Origin: Darksidea phi
Lineage: Eukaryota; Ascomycota; Dothideomycetes; Pleosporales; Lentitheciaceae
Direction: 5' to 3'
Length of the DNA: 64,000 nt
NCBI GenBank assembly: GCA_030770425.1
Contig: JASJFT010000064.1
Location: 124,001 to 188,000 of the forward strand
The position numbers and the translations under genes were made by a program. This document shows, in pieces, positions 24,900 to 35,993 of the stretch (its first letter is position 1; each line of letters begins with the position of its first letter). Under the pieces are notes generated by a model. That model worked only from the letters and a program-made list of their open reading frames with translations, did no database searches and was not told where the DNA came from.

Positions 24900-25698
24900 A
24901 TGCCCCTTGACACGTCTACATACTCCCTCGCGCTGCTACGCTTAGATGGCCGTCGTTGGAACGAATTACGCCGGATTCACGCGCAAATAAGCACGCAAGC
25001 CGCCGCAGATGGATCATCATACCTAGAGATGGGCAACACGAAGGTGCTATGCACAGTCACCGGGCCTGCAGAAGGGCGCCAGACTGGGCAGCGAGGCGGG
25101 AAGGATAGCGAGGCCAAGGTGGACGTGGAGATCGGGTTTGCGGGCTTCAGTGGTCTAGAGAGGCGGAAGCGGAAGAACGACAAGTGCGTATCGTCAATGG
25201 CTGGACCAACAGTAGGATGCATGCTCATTGCAAAACAGACGAACCTCGGAAATGCAGCACACGCTCGAAACTGCCTACTCGTCCCTCCTACTCACACATC
25301 TCTACCCGCACTCAACAATAACCCTCAACATTCATATTCTTTCGCAAGACGGTTCTCTCCTCGCCGCCTGCCTTAACGCTGCCACCCTCGCCCTCATTGA
25401 CGCTGGTATTCCTATGACAGACTACCTCGTCGCATGCACAGCTGCCTCCTCCGCAACATCCTCCGAATCTGATAATAGCGATCCCTTGCTCGATCTGAAC
25501 AACTTAGAAGAGCAAGAATTGCCATTTCTCACTGTGGGCACACTGGGTAGGAGCGATCGCGTGAGCGTGCTGCTGTGCGAGACAAGAGTGCGGATGGAAA
25601 GGGTAGAGGGGATGTTAGCCGTAGGCATTGAGGGCTGTAAGAGGATGAGAGAGATTCTGGACGGCATGGTAAAAGAGTACGGGAAGAAGTTCTCTTGA
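24900..25698 (+). CDS. SKI6: Exosome core subunit Rrp41/Ski6, 247 aa
   Basis: Exons 24900..25183 and 25239..25698, with one 55-nt intron (GTGCGT...AAACAG); total 744 nt. RNase PH signatures are present: RLDGRRWNELRRIHAQ near residue 14, DGSSYLEMGNTKVLCTVTGP (about 36-55), and DGSLLAACLNAATLALIDAGIPM in the second half. The length equals that of yeast Ski6 (246 aa). Rrp41 pairs with Rrp45 in the six-subunit ring of the RNA exosome, which degrades and trims RNA from the 3' end in nucleus and cytoplasm. Eukaryotic Rrp41 lacks phosphorolytic activity; here the ring role is inferred from the family. A Ser/Asp-rich insertion (SSATSSESDNSD) between the last two blocks is longer than I would expect and is probably a surface loop. 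Confidence 0.95.
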
Positions 25699-26466
25699 GG
25701 AACAGATAGTTGCATGGGATATTAAGACGAGCCGTAGGTTAGCTGCGGATTAGGACGCCGTCTACGAAACTCTAAGCCGCCTCGGAGCTGCAAGCACGCC
25801 TTCGAGTGTGGCCTAGAACTGCACTAGTTGACACAGTAGACATCGATCAGGCATTCCGCGTACCGCTGGATACGTCAGCTGGATACTAGTGACGCTATAA
25901 AGTGACGCGAAGATCATGGTGGCATATGCTATTACGAACCAATGAACAAGAAGAGATACCCATCAAACCAAGACTAGTAATCAAATCTTTACAAGATATA
26001 ATCCTCGGAATGTACCTGTGATGTTGCCCGTGCACGATTTGCTAAAGCTGCTGGGTGCGAACTGGTAGCCGGATGTTTCACGGTCTTCACACGAGGGTCG
26101 ATGGAGCAACTCTAACATATCGTTGAAAACACTGGTTCACTCATGATCCACGAGTATCTTACATTACTCACTGAGAATCAGGATCGCATCATCGATAAGC
26201 GAAGCGACACAGATGTGTAGGTAGCATCAACGGATTATGTGCGCATGTATATTACATCGTACACACAGATAAACGCAGTACTAGGAAATAGCATGATTGT
26301 GCTCTTCAAAAGCTCTCTTCCTTGGTTCTAGGGAAGAGAAAGGAAAATATAGTAGAAAGAGTACTAAGATTCTGGGAAATAAATCTCTTTCTACCTAACG
26401 CTAAAACTAGAAGTTCTGTGAACGCATTGCGCGACCCTCTTTTTAGGAGACGAGAGTGAAAACCAG
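25699..26466. other. Intergenic, no gene seen
   Basis: The 3' flanks of two convergent units. No ORF above 60 codons with plausible composition and no repeat was noted. Confidence 0.5.
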
Positions 26467-29400
26467 TCAGTAAGAACAAAGCTTCAACTTTTCGTCCGTG
26501 AACTCATTCGGCGTCCTCATCCCCATCCTCTTCTTCCACTTGCTCTTCTGCAGCCATTCAGCATCTTCTTCCCCCCTCTTTACCGCCATTTTTTGTGGCT
26601 TGGCGGTACTCCGCCCCCAAGAATCTTCCTTTGCGGTCGATGCGTCCTTCGATAACTCCGAGACGTGATTGATCATGAGCCCTAGACATCGATGATTGTC
26701 CGCCTCCCGCATTGCCCCGTAGCGCATTGATGCCACGAGTTTTTAAGACGGGCGAGACATCGGCATTGTTCTCCAATAGAAACTCAGCCGAGTCAGCGAT
26801 GATGAGTGCAGTGTCGCCATCTATATATGCCACGTTGATGTCGGCTCCTGCATCGAGGAGGACTTTGAGGGCATCTTTGTGCATGTATATGGCGGCGCCA
26901 ATAAGAAGATCCGACTGCTCTGTCCCACCAAGAATGTTCAATTCTGCTCTGTGCAGAACGAGTAGCTTAACAATCTCGCTCTCGGCTTTTTCAGTGGGCA
27001 TATGTTGGTGGAGTAAGGTCCGGCACCTAGATTGACATCTGTCGCTGACTCAAGAAGGAGCTTGACTATATCGAGTTCGCTAGCCTCGACTGCGGCTTGA
27101 AGTGCAGTTTCTTCCACTAAAAAAAGGAAATCTTTAATTAAAAACGTAGTACTCGCGTTGATTCCTACACCTTGTTCGAGTCACAGCTTAACAAACGTCT
27201 TCGTGGCCGGTTACCGCAGCAATTTGTACATCCACTCATGTTTGGAATTTGGATTGGCACCTTAACCTAATAGAAGCTTAATGATTTCGATAGTTCCACC
27301 GTAAGCCGCAGTGGTCAAAGCATTTCCGTAGCTAGAGTTTGTCAATAAACATTCCTGTAGTGTATTGCTAGTGATCTTACTCTTCTCCAAGAGCTTCATT
27401 CGTATCAGCTTCACAGTTCTCAAGCAAGATTCTCACAGTTGATTCTTTGTCTTGTCGGTGGCCCCATACTAAGAGGCGTCAATGGTCCCGTGACTGATGG
27501 AGCCACCTGCGTATTCCCACACCTTTTTGAGAAGCTCATCCTGGTCTTCTGTCCAGTGGCAAGTTCTTAAAACGTGCCATCAACCTCTAGTCCACTATGC
27601 TTGTCAAGTAGAATTGAGACGATTTTCCAGTTGTTATCGTAATAAGCTGAGGAGGGAGCGTCTTGGAGAGCTTCCTGTGCCTGCTCGTGCTCAAAAAGGT
27701 CCGCGAAGACCTCGGCGTTACCGCGCTGCGTCTAAGGCTTTGCCATAGTCATGCGGCTCGAACTTGTCCTCGCCAACTTCGACAAGATAATCAAAGATTG
27801 CACGATCTAGCTGACCAGCGGCTTGACTGAGTAGATTTTCGGATTTCTCGGGGTCGTACGTCAGAGCGGCACTCCTCTCTACAAGCAGTTGACAGCTTCT
27901 AAGCTACCAGAGTCGAAGGCGGAGTTGAGGACACAACCCTTTCAGCTGTCAACTGCGCTTGGATCTGCCTTCCCGTCGAGGAGCATGGTCATGGCCTTTC
28001 GTTGCAGCCATACAGCGAGGAGTCGGGTTGCTCTTCTCAATACCCTCGTCCACCTTGCAGCCTCTGAAGATGAGTTCCTCGAAGATATTGGGACGGCCAA
28101 ACTACACGGCAAGATGCAGTGGCTATTACAGCGTCAGCAATGAGGTACTTATAGGGAGCTATGGGACGAGAACTTACCGTGTTGTCCAGCCCACCGCACA
28201 AACTGTTTTCATCTTCGTAACCGTTTTTAACCAAACAGCTCACTTGTAACCGAACGAAGCTGCCCCATGTAAGGTTGTTAGTTGCTCATTGTACTCGAGC
28301 CCCGAAAAGGCACTTGTCAGATAGCCGTATCGCACGAGCCAACGGAGTCGAATGACAGACTATGACATCCAGAAGTTTTCGAAATGGCTAAGATTTTCTA
28401 CTAGCTCGGGGTTGCCTTGGAAGCAGGGTGAAGCTAGTGCTTGACTGTATAAGGTAACGCCGTAATTTCTGGCTCTTCAACATGAGTACTAATCCGCCAC
28501 AATTTTCGTCGTAATCTTCATTGTTATCCTCGTCTTCATTACCCTCTTCTTCATTGGTCTCGTCTTCTTCATCATCTTCGTCTTCATTCACATTCTCTCC
28601 ACTATCTTCCGCACCGTTATTCGTATCTTCGGTTGCCACCTCATCCCCTTCATCTTCAGTAGTAGGCTTCACTGGAACATCGAACTCCTCTAGGAGATGC
28701 GCGAATGAGCGAAGCGCAAGCTCTCCATGTTGCCATTTCATCTCATCTTCTGAGAGACCGAGCAGCTTGTTGGTGTTCCGAAGTAGATGTGGCTTCAGTA
28801 TATCGTTCTCGAAGCAGACCTTCGCCTCTATGCCTTTACCTTTCAAGTAAGTAGATGCCCTCCACGGGGGTGCTTTCCTCGATGTTTATCTTGGCTTTCT
28901 GGCTCGTAAACATCCACCACGACGCTTGATCTCCGTTACTCATGGTCCGAAACTCGTCTTTGATCCGCTCTAACAGCTTCTTCGTCGACGTCAAGTCTCG
29001 GGAAGCGCATCGAGGTTGTTGATCATAGGATACACCATGCTACTTGCGGTTCCATCGGTGAGCACGTCTTGGAGACATTGCCATAGGCTTCCGGTCAACA
29101 ATGAGACAGCCTTCATATCCTTTTTCTTAGTGTACTGCTTGGCGTACGAAGAAGTACTGTCCTTGAATATGTTGCAAAACCAGTGACTTTAGTAGCTCCT
29201 CCGCGATATATTCGGAAACAGGATCGCAAAAATAGTACACGAGCAGGATCGGTGCTGTTCCGCTGTTCCCGTCTGCGTCAGTCCGGATTACATTCCCAAC
29301 TTGCTCGAGAGCTGCGATCGTTGAACACGCCTTGCCCCTTCCCTCAACACTGCAAACGTATAGGCAATCCCCGTGCTTGATATCTAGTGATTTACGCTTC

Positions 29401-29650
29401 CGTAGGACCGATTCACCGCCAAGCACGTCGGTAAGGTTTCTAATTGCGCCTCCATTAATGCCGCGAGAGGAGTTCAATACTGCATCTTAAATCAGGACAA
29501 ATGATTTGACGATGCTTGTGGTGTTCCTACTCTACATTGGGCGTGATACTTGAGTCCTCGGGAAGGTAGAGCTGCTTGATGCCTCGTTTTACATCTTCAT
29601 ATCCTTTCTTTGTCTTTGATGGTTCACTCTTGGCGGCCGAAGTGTCCATG
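26467..29650 (-). pseudogene. NACHT-ankyrin (NLR-like) gene relic with multiple frameshifts
   Basis: Read on the minus strand, the pieces follow the order of a fungal NACHT-ankyrin protein but in changing frames. Near 29650 there is a start-like MDTSAAKSEPSK. From 29477 comes a P-loop region reading EGRGKACS where an intact motif would be GxGKS/T, then ILLVYYFCD. A frameshift near 29150 restores AKQYTKKKDMKAV and LTGSLWQCLQDVLTDG. A further stop/frameshift near 29000 falls after INNLDALPE, followed by STKKLLERIKDEF and WWMFTSQ. An acidic insert follows at 28388-28846. Ankyrin units (ETALQAAVEASELDIVKLLLES, DALKVLLDAGADINVAYIDGDTAL) lie between about 27350 and 26750, again in shifted frames with stops. 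Intact relatives are cytoplasmic STAND sensors linked to self/non-self recognition. The damaged P-loop, frameshifts and stops make this non-functional as assembled. Confidence 0.8.
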
Positions 29651-30060
29651 TTTATTGATTCTTAGATGGATATTGAGCGTTTGATGGAGCAGCTGAAGGG
29701 TTTGTATTGCTGAGCAAGCCCCGAAACTTAGGGGCCGTGATGCCCAACTGCCATTGGAGGAGTAGCGCCGCGCATGGCCTCTGTCAGCGCTCGAGCATTC
29801 AAATGCTCTGCGATCCTTTTGTGTTTGAAGGCAAAGTCGCAAGGCAGCATTGCAAACCTCTGGTGCGATATCTCATCATCGTGAGGTTTGGTGTAGTACA
29901 GTCTACCCCGCCACCACGTCACTCTGCCCCGCCAATCCCAAAGTTTGGGAGAGCAAAACATCTAATTATTTTCACCAGCACAAAAGGCGCCCGTATAGAA
30001 AACGAAGCTCCCAACTGCAGATTTGCCGCGCTCTCCATCATTCCCACACAACCTCCCGAC

Positions 30061-31284
30061 ATGCGTCTCCTCAAATCGCAGATCGACAAAAAGCACGGCT
30101 CAGGCTACGCCGCCCTCCTCCCGGAAGAACCAGAAGATATGTGGCATGCCTACAACCTCATCCAACCCAGCGACCTCCTCCGCGCCCGCGCAATCCGGCG
30201 CGTCTCTAAAACCTCCGACGCCGGCTCCGTCGCCTCCCAACGCATAACCCTTGACCTCACCATAACAGTCACAAGCACCGACTTCGACATCGGCTCCGGC
30301 CAGCTCCACGTCGCCGGAAAAGTGGTGTCTGAGAACGAGCATGTGAAGCTGGGCTCGCATCATACCCTGGACTTGGAGCTAAATCGCAAGTTCACGCTGG
30401 AGAAGGGGGATGGCTGGGATAGTGTTGCCTTGGAGATGCTGAGGGAGGCTTGTGAGACCGAGAGGAGGGCTGAGCTTTGGGCTGTGGTTATGGGCGAGGG
30501 CATGGCGAATATTTGCTTGATTACAGAACACCAAACCATCCTCCGGCAACGGGTTGAAGTCGTCGTACCACGAAAGAGGAAAGCCGATGCAGGCGGCCAC
30601 GACAAGGGCATGGAGAAGTTTTTCGCTACCACCCTGGCGACACTGCTACGACATCTTGATCTCGCCAGCAGGGATATGCAGCAGGACAAAACAGTCCCTC
30701 TACTCCTCGCAAGCCCCGGGTTCATAGCGCAATCATTTCTACAGTACATAAAAGCCGAAGCAACACGCACAGCCAACAAACCGCTCCTTGCACTCGTTCC
30801 ATCGATATTAGTAGCACACTCCTCGGGCCCCCACATCCACACCCTATCCGAAGTCCTCGCCTCCCCTGCAATAACCACGAAACTTTCCGACACAAAATAC
30901 GCTCGAGAAACACACCTCATGGACAAATTCCTCGCGCTAATGCGCGCAGACGACGGCCGCGCCTGGTACGGGCCCCGCGAGGTCGAGCGCGCCGTAGCGA
31001 AGGGCGCAGTAGGGCGTGGCGGGGGCGTGCTTATGATCTCCAATGCCCTCTTCCGAGCTGAGAATGTAAAGGAGCGGAAACGGTGGGTACAACTAGTAGA
31101 TCGCGTGAGAGAGGTGGAAGGCGGTGAGGTCAGGGTGTTGAGCTCATTGCATGAGAGTGGGAAGAGGTTAGAGGGGTTGGGCAACGTGGCTGCCATTCTT
31201 ACGTTTCCTTTGCAGGATTTGGATGAGGAGGATGAGGAAGTGGAGAATGAGGTAAATGGATACGAAGAAGAGATGGTGATATAA
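30061..31284 (+). CDS. DOM34: Ribosome rescue factor Dom34/Pelota, 407 aa
   Basis: One exon. The ATG at 30061 begins MRLLKSQIDKK, close to the canonical Pelota start. The open frame extends further upstream but without family similarity. All three Pelota domains are visible: an Sm-like N-domain (EEPEDMWHAYNLIQPSD, TLDLELNRKFTL), the central eRF1-2-like domain (AVVMGEGMANICLITEHQTILRQRVEVVVPRKRKA), and the C-terminal eRF1-3-like domain (ALMRADDGRAWYGPREVERAVAKGAV, then LMISNALFRA). As expected it lacks the GGQ peptide-release motif of eRF1. With Hbs1 it splits ribosomes stalled on damaged or truncated mRNA (no-go and nonstop decay). The end is an acidic EEDEEVENE tail. Length is slightly above the yeast protein (386). 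Confidence 0.95.
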   Translation: MRLLKSQIDKKHGSGYAALLPEEPEDMWHAYNLIQPSDLLRARAIRRVSKTSDAGSVASQRITLDLTITVTSTDFDIGSGQLHVAGKVVSENEHVKLGSHHTLDLELNRKFTLEKGDGWDSVALEMLREACETERRAELWAVVMGEGMANICLITEHQTILRQRVEVVVPRKRKADAGGHDKGMEKFFATTLATLLRHLDLASRDMQQDKTVPLLLASPGFIAQSFLQYIKAEATRTANKPLLALVPSILVAHSSGPHIHTLSEVLASPAITTKLSDTKYARETHLMDKFLALMRADDGRAWYGPREVERAVAKGAVGRGGGVLMISNALFRAENVKERKRWVQLVDRVREVEGGEVRVLSSLHESGKRLEGLGNVAAILTFPLQDLDEEDEEVENEVNGYEEEMVI

Positions 31285-32005
31285 AAATAGTGTCGTCCCA
31301 CAAAGAATAAAAACAAATACAACCAGCCAAAGTCCTAGGTCATTCGTGACCTCCAAACCCTCACGCTACCCAGGGTATTTAATTTGCACCATGTTCAGGA
31401 GCGCAGCTATCACTCTGGAGAGGCACGATATGAGCAGTTTATTCTCATGCTTTAGAGTAAGTTCCAACAATACAGCTTGTCTTACACTGTCTCTCTCCAT
31501 CACCCAAGAAACGAATTATTAGCCACCCAGCTTTGAACGCCTTCATTAGCTAATACTTCTCCGCCCATCTCACTTTGCTTAGGGCATTAATGTCTAAATT
31601 GCCTCTAAGAATACGGTACTGCTGACTGATTCTGTCATTCCAAATAAGTCACATAGTTCTAACAATTTTACCTAACATTGAAACCGAGGAACGGTGTACT
31701 TTCGCACCGATACGGTGGAACCTGTACGCCGTGTGCTTCTGTGGCATTCTAGATGTGGGGCCTCACACCCGCTCATCATGAAAAACGCTAAAAATTGAGT
31801 TTGGAGACGCTGTGCGAATAAAAGAGCGATGACGAAGATTAGGCTGGTCACCAATGATTGGGAAAGCTAAGCATCCCATACACTGGATAAGCTTCCTCTC
31901 GGAGCGAAATCAGACTATTACGGGCCATACTGTGGGTGCAGACAAGGCTACCTAGGCTTTATTCAAGCAAGAAAATCCTCTTACACAACGCAAAAACTTT
32001 AGGAA
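31285..32005. other. Intergenic between convergent DOM34 and the next gene
   Basis: The 3' flanks only. The first 40 bases hold several AATAAA-like words (AAAGAATAAAAACAAATAC near 31300) that may serve polyadenylation. Confidence 0.45.
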
Positions 32006-33850
32006 TCAAATCGCAATCGGTGGCGACCCAAATCCCAAATCATCGTCGTCGTCAAAGAAGGAAACAGCTTCCTGCGTCGATAGTCCAAACTCGCTCAACG
32101 CCCGCAACGACTTATCAACTTTAGGCGCTGCCATCACGCGGCCAGGCTGAACATGTGCTATCCGCTTTGGTGGGGACGGTCCACTCGTAGCCATAGCGCC
32201 CACGGTTTTCCTTTTTGATATGGATTGCTGAGAAGGGGGAAGGGGAGGGGCCATTTTGTGTTTACTAGTGAGTGGATGATTGGTTCGAGGAAAGGTTGAT
32301 TTCTTTGGCGGGTTCAAAGGAGGATGTTGAGCCGTTCGAGGCATCTTCGATGGAACTATCGGTGTTGTGGCTTCCTCAGGTAGTGGTTTATAGTGCGGCT
32401 CCTTGTCTAAGTCTTCAAGCGAGAAGTCAAAGTCTTGTGGTGATAGCGGAGGCGAAGAGCGTGATATAAATGCCGAAGGTACGGTATGGGTAGTAGGTAT
32501 AATTTTGATAGGTGACGAGGATTCGGAAGACAGCTCGCGAGCTATCTGAGTTCCACTGTCAAGAAATTCGTCCCAGCCGACAAGGAGCGAACCAGGAGGG
32601 TCTGCCGGCTTTGAGGGTGTGGGGGGTTTCGCTTTAGAGGCTGGCATGCTAGGGAGTCTGAAGTTCGGATTCGGATTCAGTTTAAGCTTGGATTTGGGCG
32701 CAACCGATGATGGTGGCTTCTTTGCGATACTCGTTAGTGGTAGTACATGTCCAGACATAGAAGGTGGCTTGAATGTTGGTTGGGGCATTTCTCTTGGGAC
32801 GTCTTGTGGATTCCAATCCTGTGAAACCTGTATGGGAAACTGGATCCTCTGATACGAGCATTTTTCGTCATTTCGATGCTCCGCAGAAAATGAGTGATGT
32901 GTGAGAACCGTCTCCGTACCCTCGAGCTGACCATCCAGAACCAAACACTCCAAGTTCTCTTTCTCCTTCCGGATGAGCCGCAAATGTTGGCCCTTCAAAA
33001 GCTGGGTGTTGTTGCTAAGATCACGTAATAGAGTAACCACACAGCCTACCTTGATGCGCAGCCGATGTGGTGGAAACCCGGTGGGATTCAGCTTGTGTAG
33101 TAGCGAAGGTGCAGGATTCCAGATTTCAGGTTTGATGGAAATGTCCTCAGAGAGCAACTCAATCACTGGCTCCGGGAGCTTGTCCAGAATCCGTTCAATG
33201 GCCTTGTTGGTAGGACCGTGCAAGCGAACAAAGTCCAAATTCTCTTTGGAAGGATGGCGTTTCGGCGCTTCTGGGATAGGTTTAGGGACGGGAAATTGCT
33301 GAACTTCCTTCGGCTCGTCGACTGGATCTGACATGATTAGATCGTGTACTTCAAGGAGCGTATCGTCGTCCAAATCGTCGTCGAGCCATTGCTCACCGCC
33401 GGCAGTATCCAATTCAGACAGATTAAAGTCCTCTTCGGCCGCATCATCATCCCACGGTTCCCTCACAATCTCTTCCACAATAGCCTCCAATCGTCCCGCA
33501 ACCTCTAGTTCCTTCTTCCTCTCCTCTTGCCGCCGCTTGTTGAATCCCAGAAAAGCCTCCATCCCGCTCTTCAACCGTGCCTGCGTGCGACTGTATCCAA
33601 TGAGCTGCGTCGCCAACCCAACACCTGCCTGCTTCCGCGCCTCTTTCTCTTTCTTCTCCCGCTCCTCGCGTCTCTTCTTTGCAGACTTTCTGCGTTCTTC
33701 TGCTTCTCGTAAACGCGCAGCGCGTTTTTCTAGTTCGGCACCGCGCTCTAGCCGTCGCCGCTGTCGCTCAGGTAGCGCGGGACCGTTTCGTTTGTGCAGC
33801 TTTTTTGCCTCGGTCGAGGTTTGCGCGATGCGAGCTGGGCGCGTCGTCAT
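32006..33850 (-). CDS. Unknown coiled-coil protein with a Pif1-helicase-like 2B segment, 614 aa
   Basis: One exon of 614 codons starting MTTRPARIAQ. Residues about 25-125 are an almost continuous charged helix (ERQRRRLERGAELEKRAARL) predicting a coiled coil. Residues 130-185 are acidic. Residues about 240-295 (LHKLNPTGFPPHRLRIKVG, then CVVTLLRDLSNNTQLLKGQ) closely follow the signature C-terminal block of Pif1-like and Helitron helicases, where NPSG-PPH-LRLKVG-PVMLLRNL...GL-NG is typical. No P-loop, DEAD-like box or other motor motif occurs anywhere in the protein. The remaining about 300 residues are Ser/Pro-rich and disordered, closing with an acidic FFDDDDDLGFGSPP. A role in DNA metabolism or a domesticated transposon fragment is possible; neither is shown. 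Confidence 0.75.
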   Translation of the reverse strand: MTTRPARIAQTSTEAKKLHKRNGPALPERQRRRLERGAELEKRAARLREAEERRKSAKKRREEREKKEKEARKQAGVGLATQLIGYSRTQARLKSGMEAFLGFNKRRQEERKKELEVAGRLEAIVEEIVREPWDDDAAEEDFNLSELDTAGGEQWLDDDLDDDTLLEVHDLIMSDPVDEPKEVQQFPVPKPIPEAPKRHPSKENLDFVRLHGPTNKAIERILDKLPEPVIELLSEDISIKPEIWNPAPSLLHKLNPTGFPPHRLRIKVGCVVTLLRDLSNNTQLLKGQHLRLIRKEKENLECLVLDGQLEGTETVLTHHSFSAEHRNDEKCSYQRIQFPIQVSQDWNPQDVPREMPQPTFKPPSMSGHVLPLTSIAKKPPSSVAPKSKLKLNPNPNFRLPSMPASKAKPPTPSKPADPPGSLLVGWDEFLDSGTQIARELSSESSSPIKIIPTTHTVPSAFISRSSPPLSPQDFDFSLEDLDKEPHYKPLPEEATTPIVPSKMPRTAQHPPLNPPKKSTFPRTNHPLTSKHKMAPPLPPSQQSISKRKTVGAMATSGPSPPKRIAHVQPGRVMAAPKVDKSLRALSEFGLSTQEAVSFFDDDDDLGFGSPPIAI

Positions 33851-34504
33851 GGCGGGGGCATGTTGTGGCGGGATGGAAGGTTGATGACGCGCAGGAGATT
33901 ACGCCGGTCCGTCTGTGCGCGCCGAGGTCAGCGCGAAGTCACATGATCTTTTGATCTTGTCCTGCTTGAGATGGAACACTTCGATCGTGCTCTGGCTCAG
34001 CTGATGGGAAAGTACAACGGCTGGGCAAGTCATGAAGGTTTCCTGAAAAAGCCGTCCGTATCGAGCTCTCGAAAGTGACACTCGCCTGTCGTGCCACCCC
34101 CACCAACACAAATAGTACGAAGCACGACGACGAAAGCAACGGCTGGCAGAGACGCGCAATTCCCCCTAACTACTGCCAGCCCACTCTTCACGATTCATGC
34201 TCACTTCCACAAAATTCTCCGCACTCCGAACATCCGCGGGACAGCTTATCAAGCCAAAACTCCGGCGTTGGACTCAAGCTCTGGACATCCCACGATACCA
34301 ATGCGGCATGGCCTAGCCACCAAAGTGGAGTCCCCGCAAAATCCAGGCAGAGGTGGAGAACTCGGGCTGGACGCTCTGCTGGGTTCTCTGAAAAGGATGG
34401 GCTAGTAACATGATAGAGAGAGCTCTTTTTGTTGTTGCAAAAAATTGCTCGTTTATGTTCTTCACCTGAGGTTAAAACAACGAAAACGCTCTATCTTGTC
34501 AGAA
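33851..34504. other. Intergenic, overlapping open frames without support
   Basis: Promoter side of the minus gene at 33850. Two plus-strand frames of 104 and 112 codons overlap at 34075-34413 but show no domain, and both begin at GTG rather than ATG. Confidence 0.4.
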
Positions 34505-35343
34505 ATGGCATTCGCATTACCAGGTGTTGCATATATCACCGGTGCTGGGTCTGCTAGGTCCATTCAATATGTAGAGCTCGTTGCAGCTCTCTCCAGGTCG
34601 CGGTGTCTGACTTCATGCAGCCATCGGCCAGTTTTCTGTGTATTCGACAAGGTGTCCGCTCGTTCGCGCCGCTCGACCGCAATCCCGTCACCAAGACCGT
34701 CACGAAGCTGAAAGAAGAACTACGCTGACATATCCATTAAGGAAATCGAATTCGATGTTGCAAATGAGAGAGCCATCAACGACAGCGTCGACAAACTGTG
34801 AAAGAATTTGACCGGATAGACTATGCGCAATGCCGGTATTGGGGGTGCCCTGAAGACTACTAGTTAGATCGACCTGGATGACTTTTAGAGGGTTCTTGCG
34901 GTCAACACGACGGGTGCTTGAATTATGTCAGAGAACTCAGATTCGCTAAATACTAAAGTAGGAGAAGCGGATGGGTTCGTACCACTCGTACCGAGGTTCT
35001 ATCGTAAACACGGCGTCTATGTACGGACTCATTGGGCCAAATCTGAATGTCCCGTCCACCGCCTATGCCACGAGTAAGCATGGAGTAGTGGGCTTGACAA
35101 AGGCAGATGCTATCGCCTTTGCCCCCAAGAGCATCAAGATCAGCGCGCTGTGTCCTGGTTATCTCGCAACTCCTCTTTTCATGAGTGCTATGAAGTTACA
35201 GAGATGAGAGGGTAAAGGCTCCCATCCAACATCTGGCGAATATGGAGGGGATCGGTGGCTGTGTTGCGTGGTTACACTCAGATGCAAGTAGCTACGGGAT
35301 TGGCGCTTCGATAGTCACGGACGGAGGATTTGCCATTCAGTAG
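34505..35343 (+). pseudogene. Short-chain dehydrogenase/reductase relic
   Basis: The start MAFALPGVAYITGAGS carries the TGxxxGxG nucleotide-binding opening, but the sequence then loses register. Later pieces in other frames are plainly SDR: IKEIEFDVANERAINDSVDK, NAGIGGALKTT (the NAG motif), IDLDDF-stop-RVLAVNTTG, then GSIVNTASMYGLIGP and AYATSKHGVVGLTKADA (the S...YxxxK catalytic set), CPGYLATPL and the C-terminal GASIVTDGGFAIQ with TAG at 35341. Several internal stops are TAG where Gln or Glu is expected. Intact relatives are about 250-280 residues, NAD(P)-dependent soluble oxidoreductases. The ordered but broken motifs show a formerly functional gene. The neighbouring monooxygenase relic on the same strand suggests a shared past pathway. 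Confidence 0.85.
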
Positions 35344-35993
35344 TATCGTAATAGAACGTACATTTTGTCATTGAATTTCCTATTGCAATTATAATATCGT
35401 GTATAAGGTGTGGGTAGCACATCTACTGTGTACAAACTCCTACTGTGTTTCGTGCGGACCTTACAAACAGACTCCCCCTATGCAAATCCGAACCAAATCC
35501 GCTCTATAAAGTGTGACGAACCAGAAATTCTATCCTTACTTGCGAGCCGGAGTCTTGGACGCCAACATTGTAGCGCGATCTGGGAGGCACTGCGCCTGCA
35601 TTCGACATCCCAGACTAAGACACTCCAATACATGTATGCGAGGTGCACGCAGAATCACATAACGCATGTCTAAAATAGGTCAATAAGCGCTTCACACAAG
35701 CCTTCTTTTAGCGCTGATTGTGAGACTGTCAGCTACGGCCGTGCCGCAGATATGCTTTGGCGAAGCGGCACGACTAAGTCGCATATCTTTACGCCCACTT
35801 ACCAACCGCTAGAGGATTCAGCAGACGCTCATTAGGGTCAGGGCTCATTTGCCGCTAGCTGTGGTAATGTTGGAAGACGGCACATGCACTATATATACCC
35901 ACTCCATGCCGGGTGCTTCGCTCCATCTCTCTTCTTTACCTCCAGTTTTCCCTGTCATATCTCAACTATTTCTTCTCTATAACCCTCATCACG
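35344..35993. other. Intergenic between two relic genes
   Basis: The last 100 bases are CT-rich, as in fungal 5' leaders, with TATATATA at 35890-35897. That probably was the promoter of the relic monooxygenase. Confidence 0.45.

Noticed and set aside
29707..30060. N-terminal extension of the Dom34 frame by 118 codons
   Set aside because: Pelota proteins start at MRLLK; the upstream part has no similarity and overlaps the promoter.
30360..31322. 320-codon minus-strand frame opposite DOM34
   Set aside because: A Ser-rich shadow of the DOM34 coding strand with no domain.
34075..34413. Two overlapping plus-strand frames of 104-112 codons
   Set aside because: Both begin at GTG, lack domains and contradict each other.
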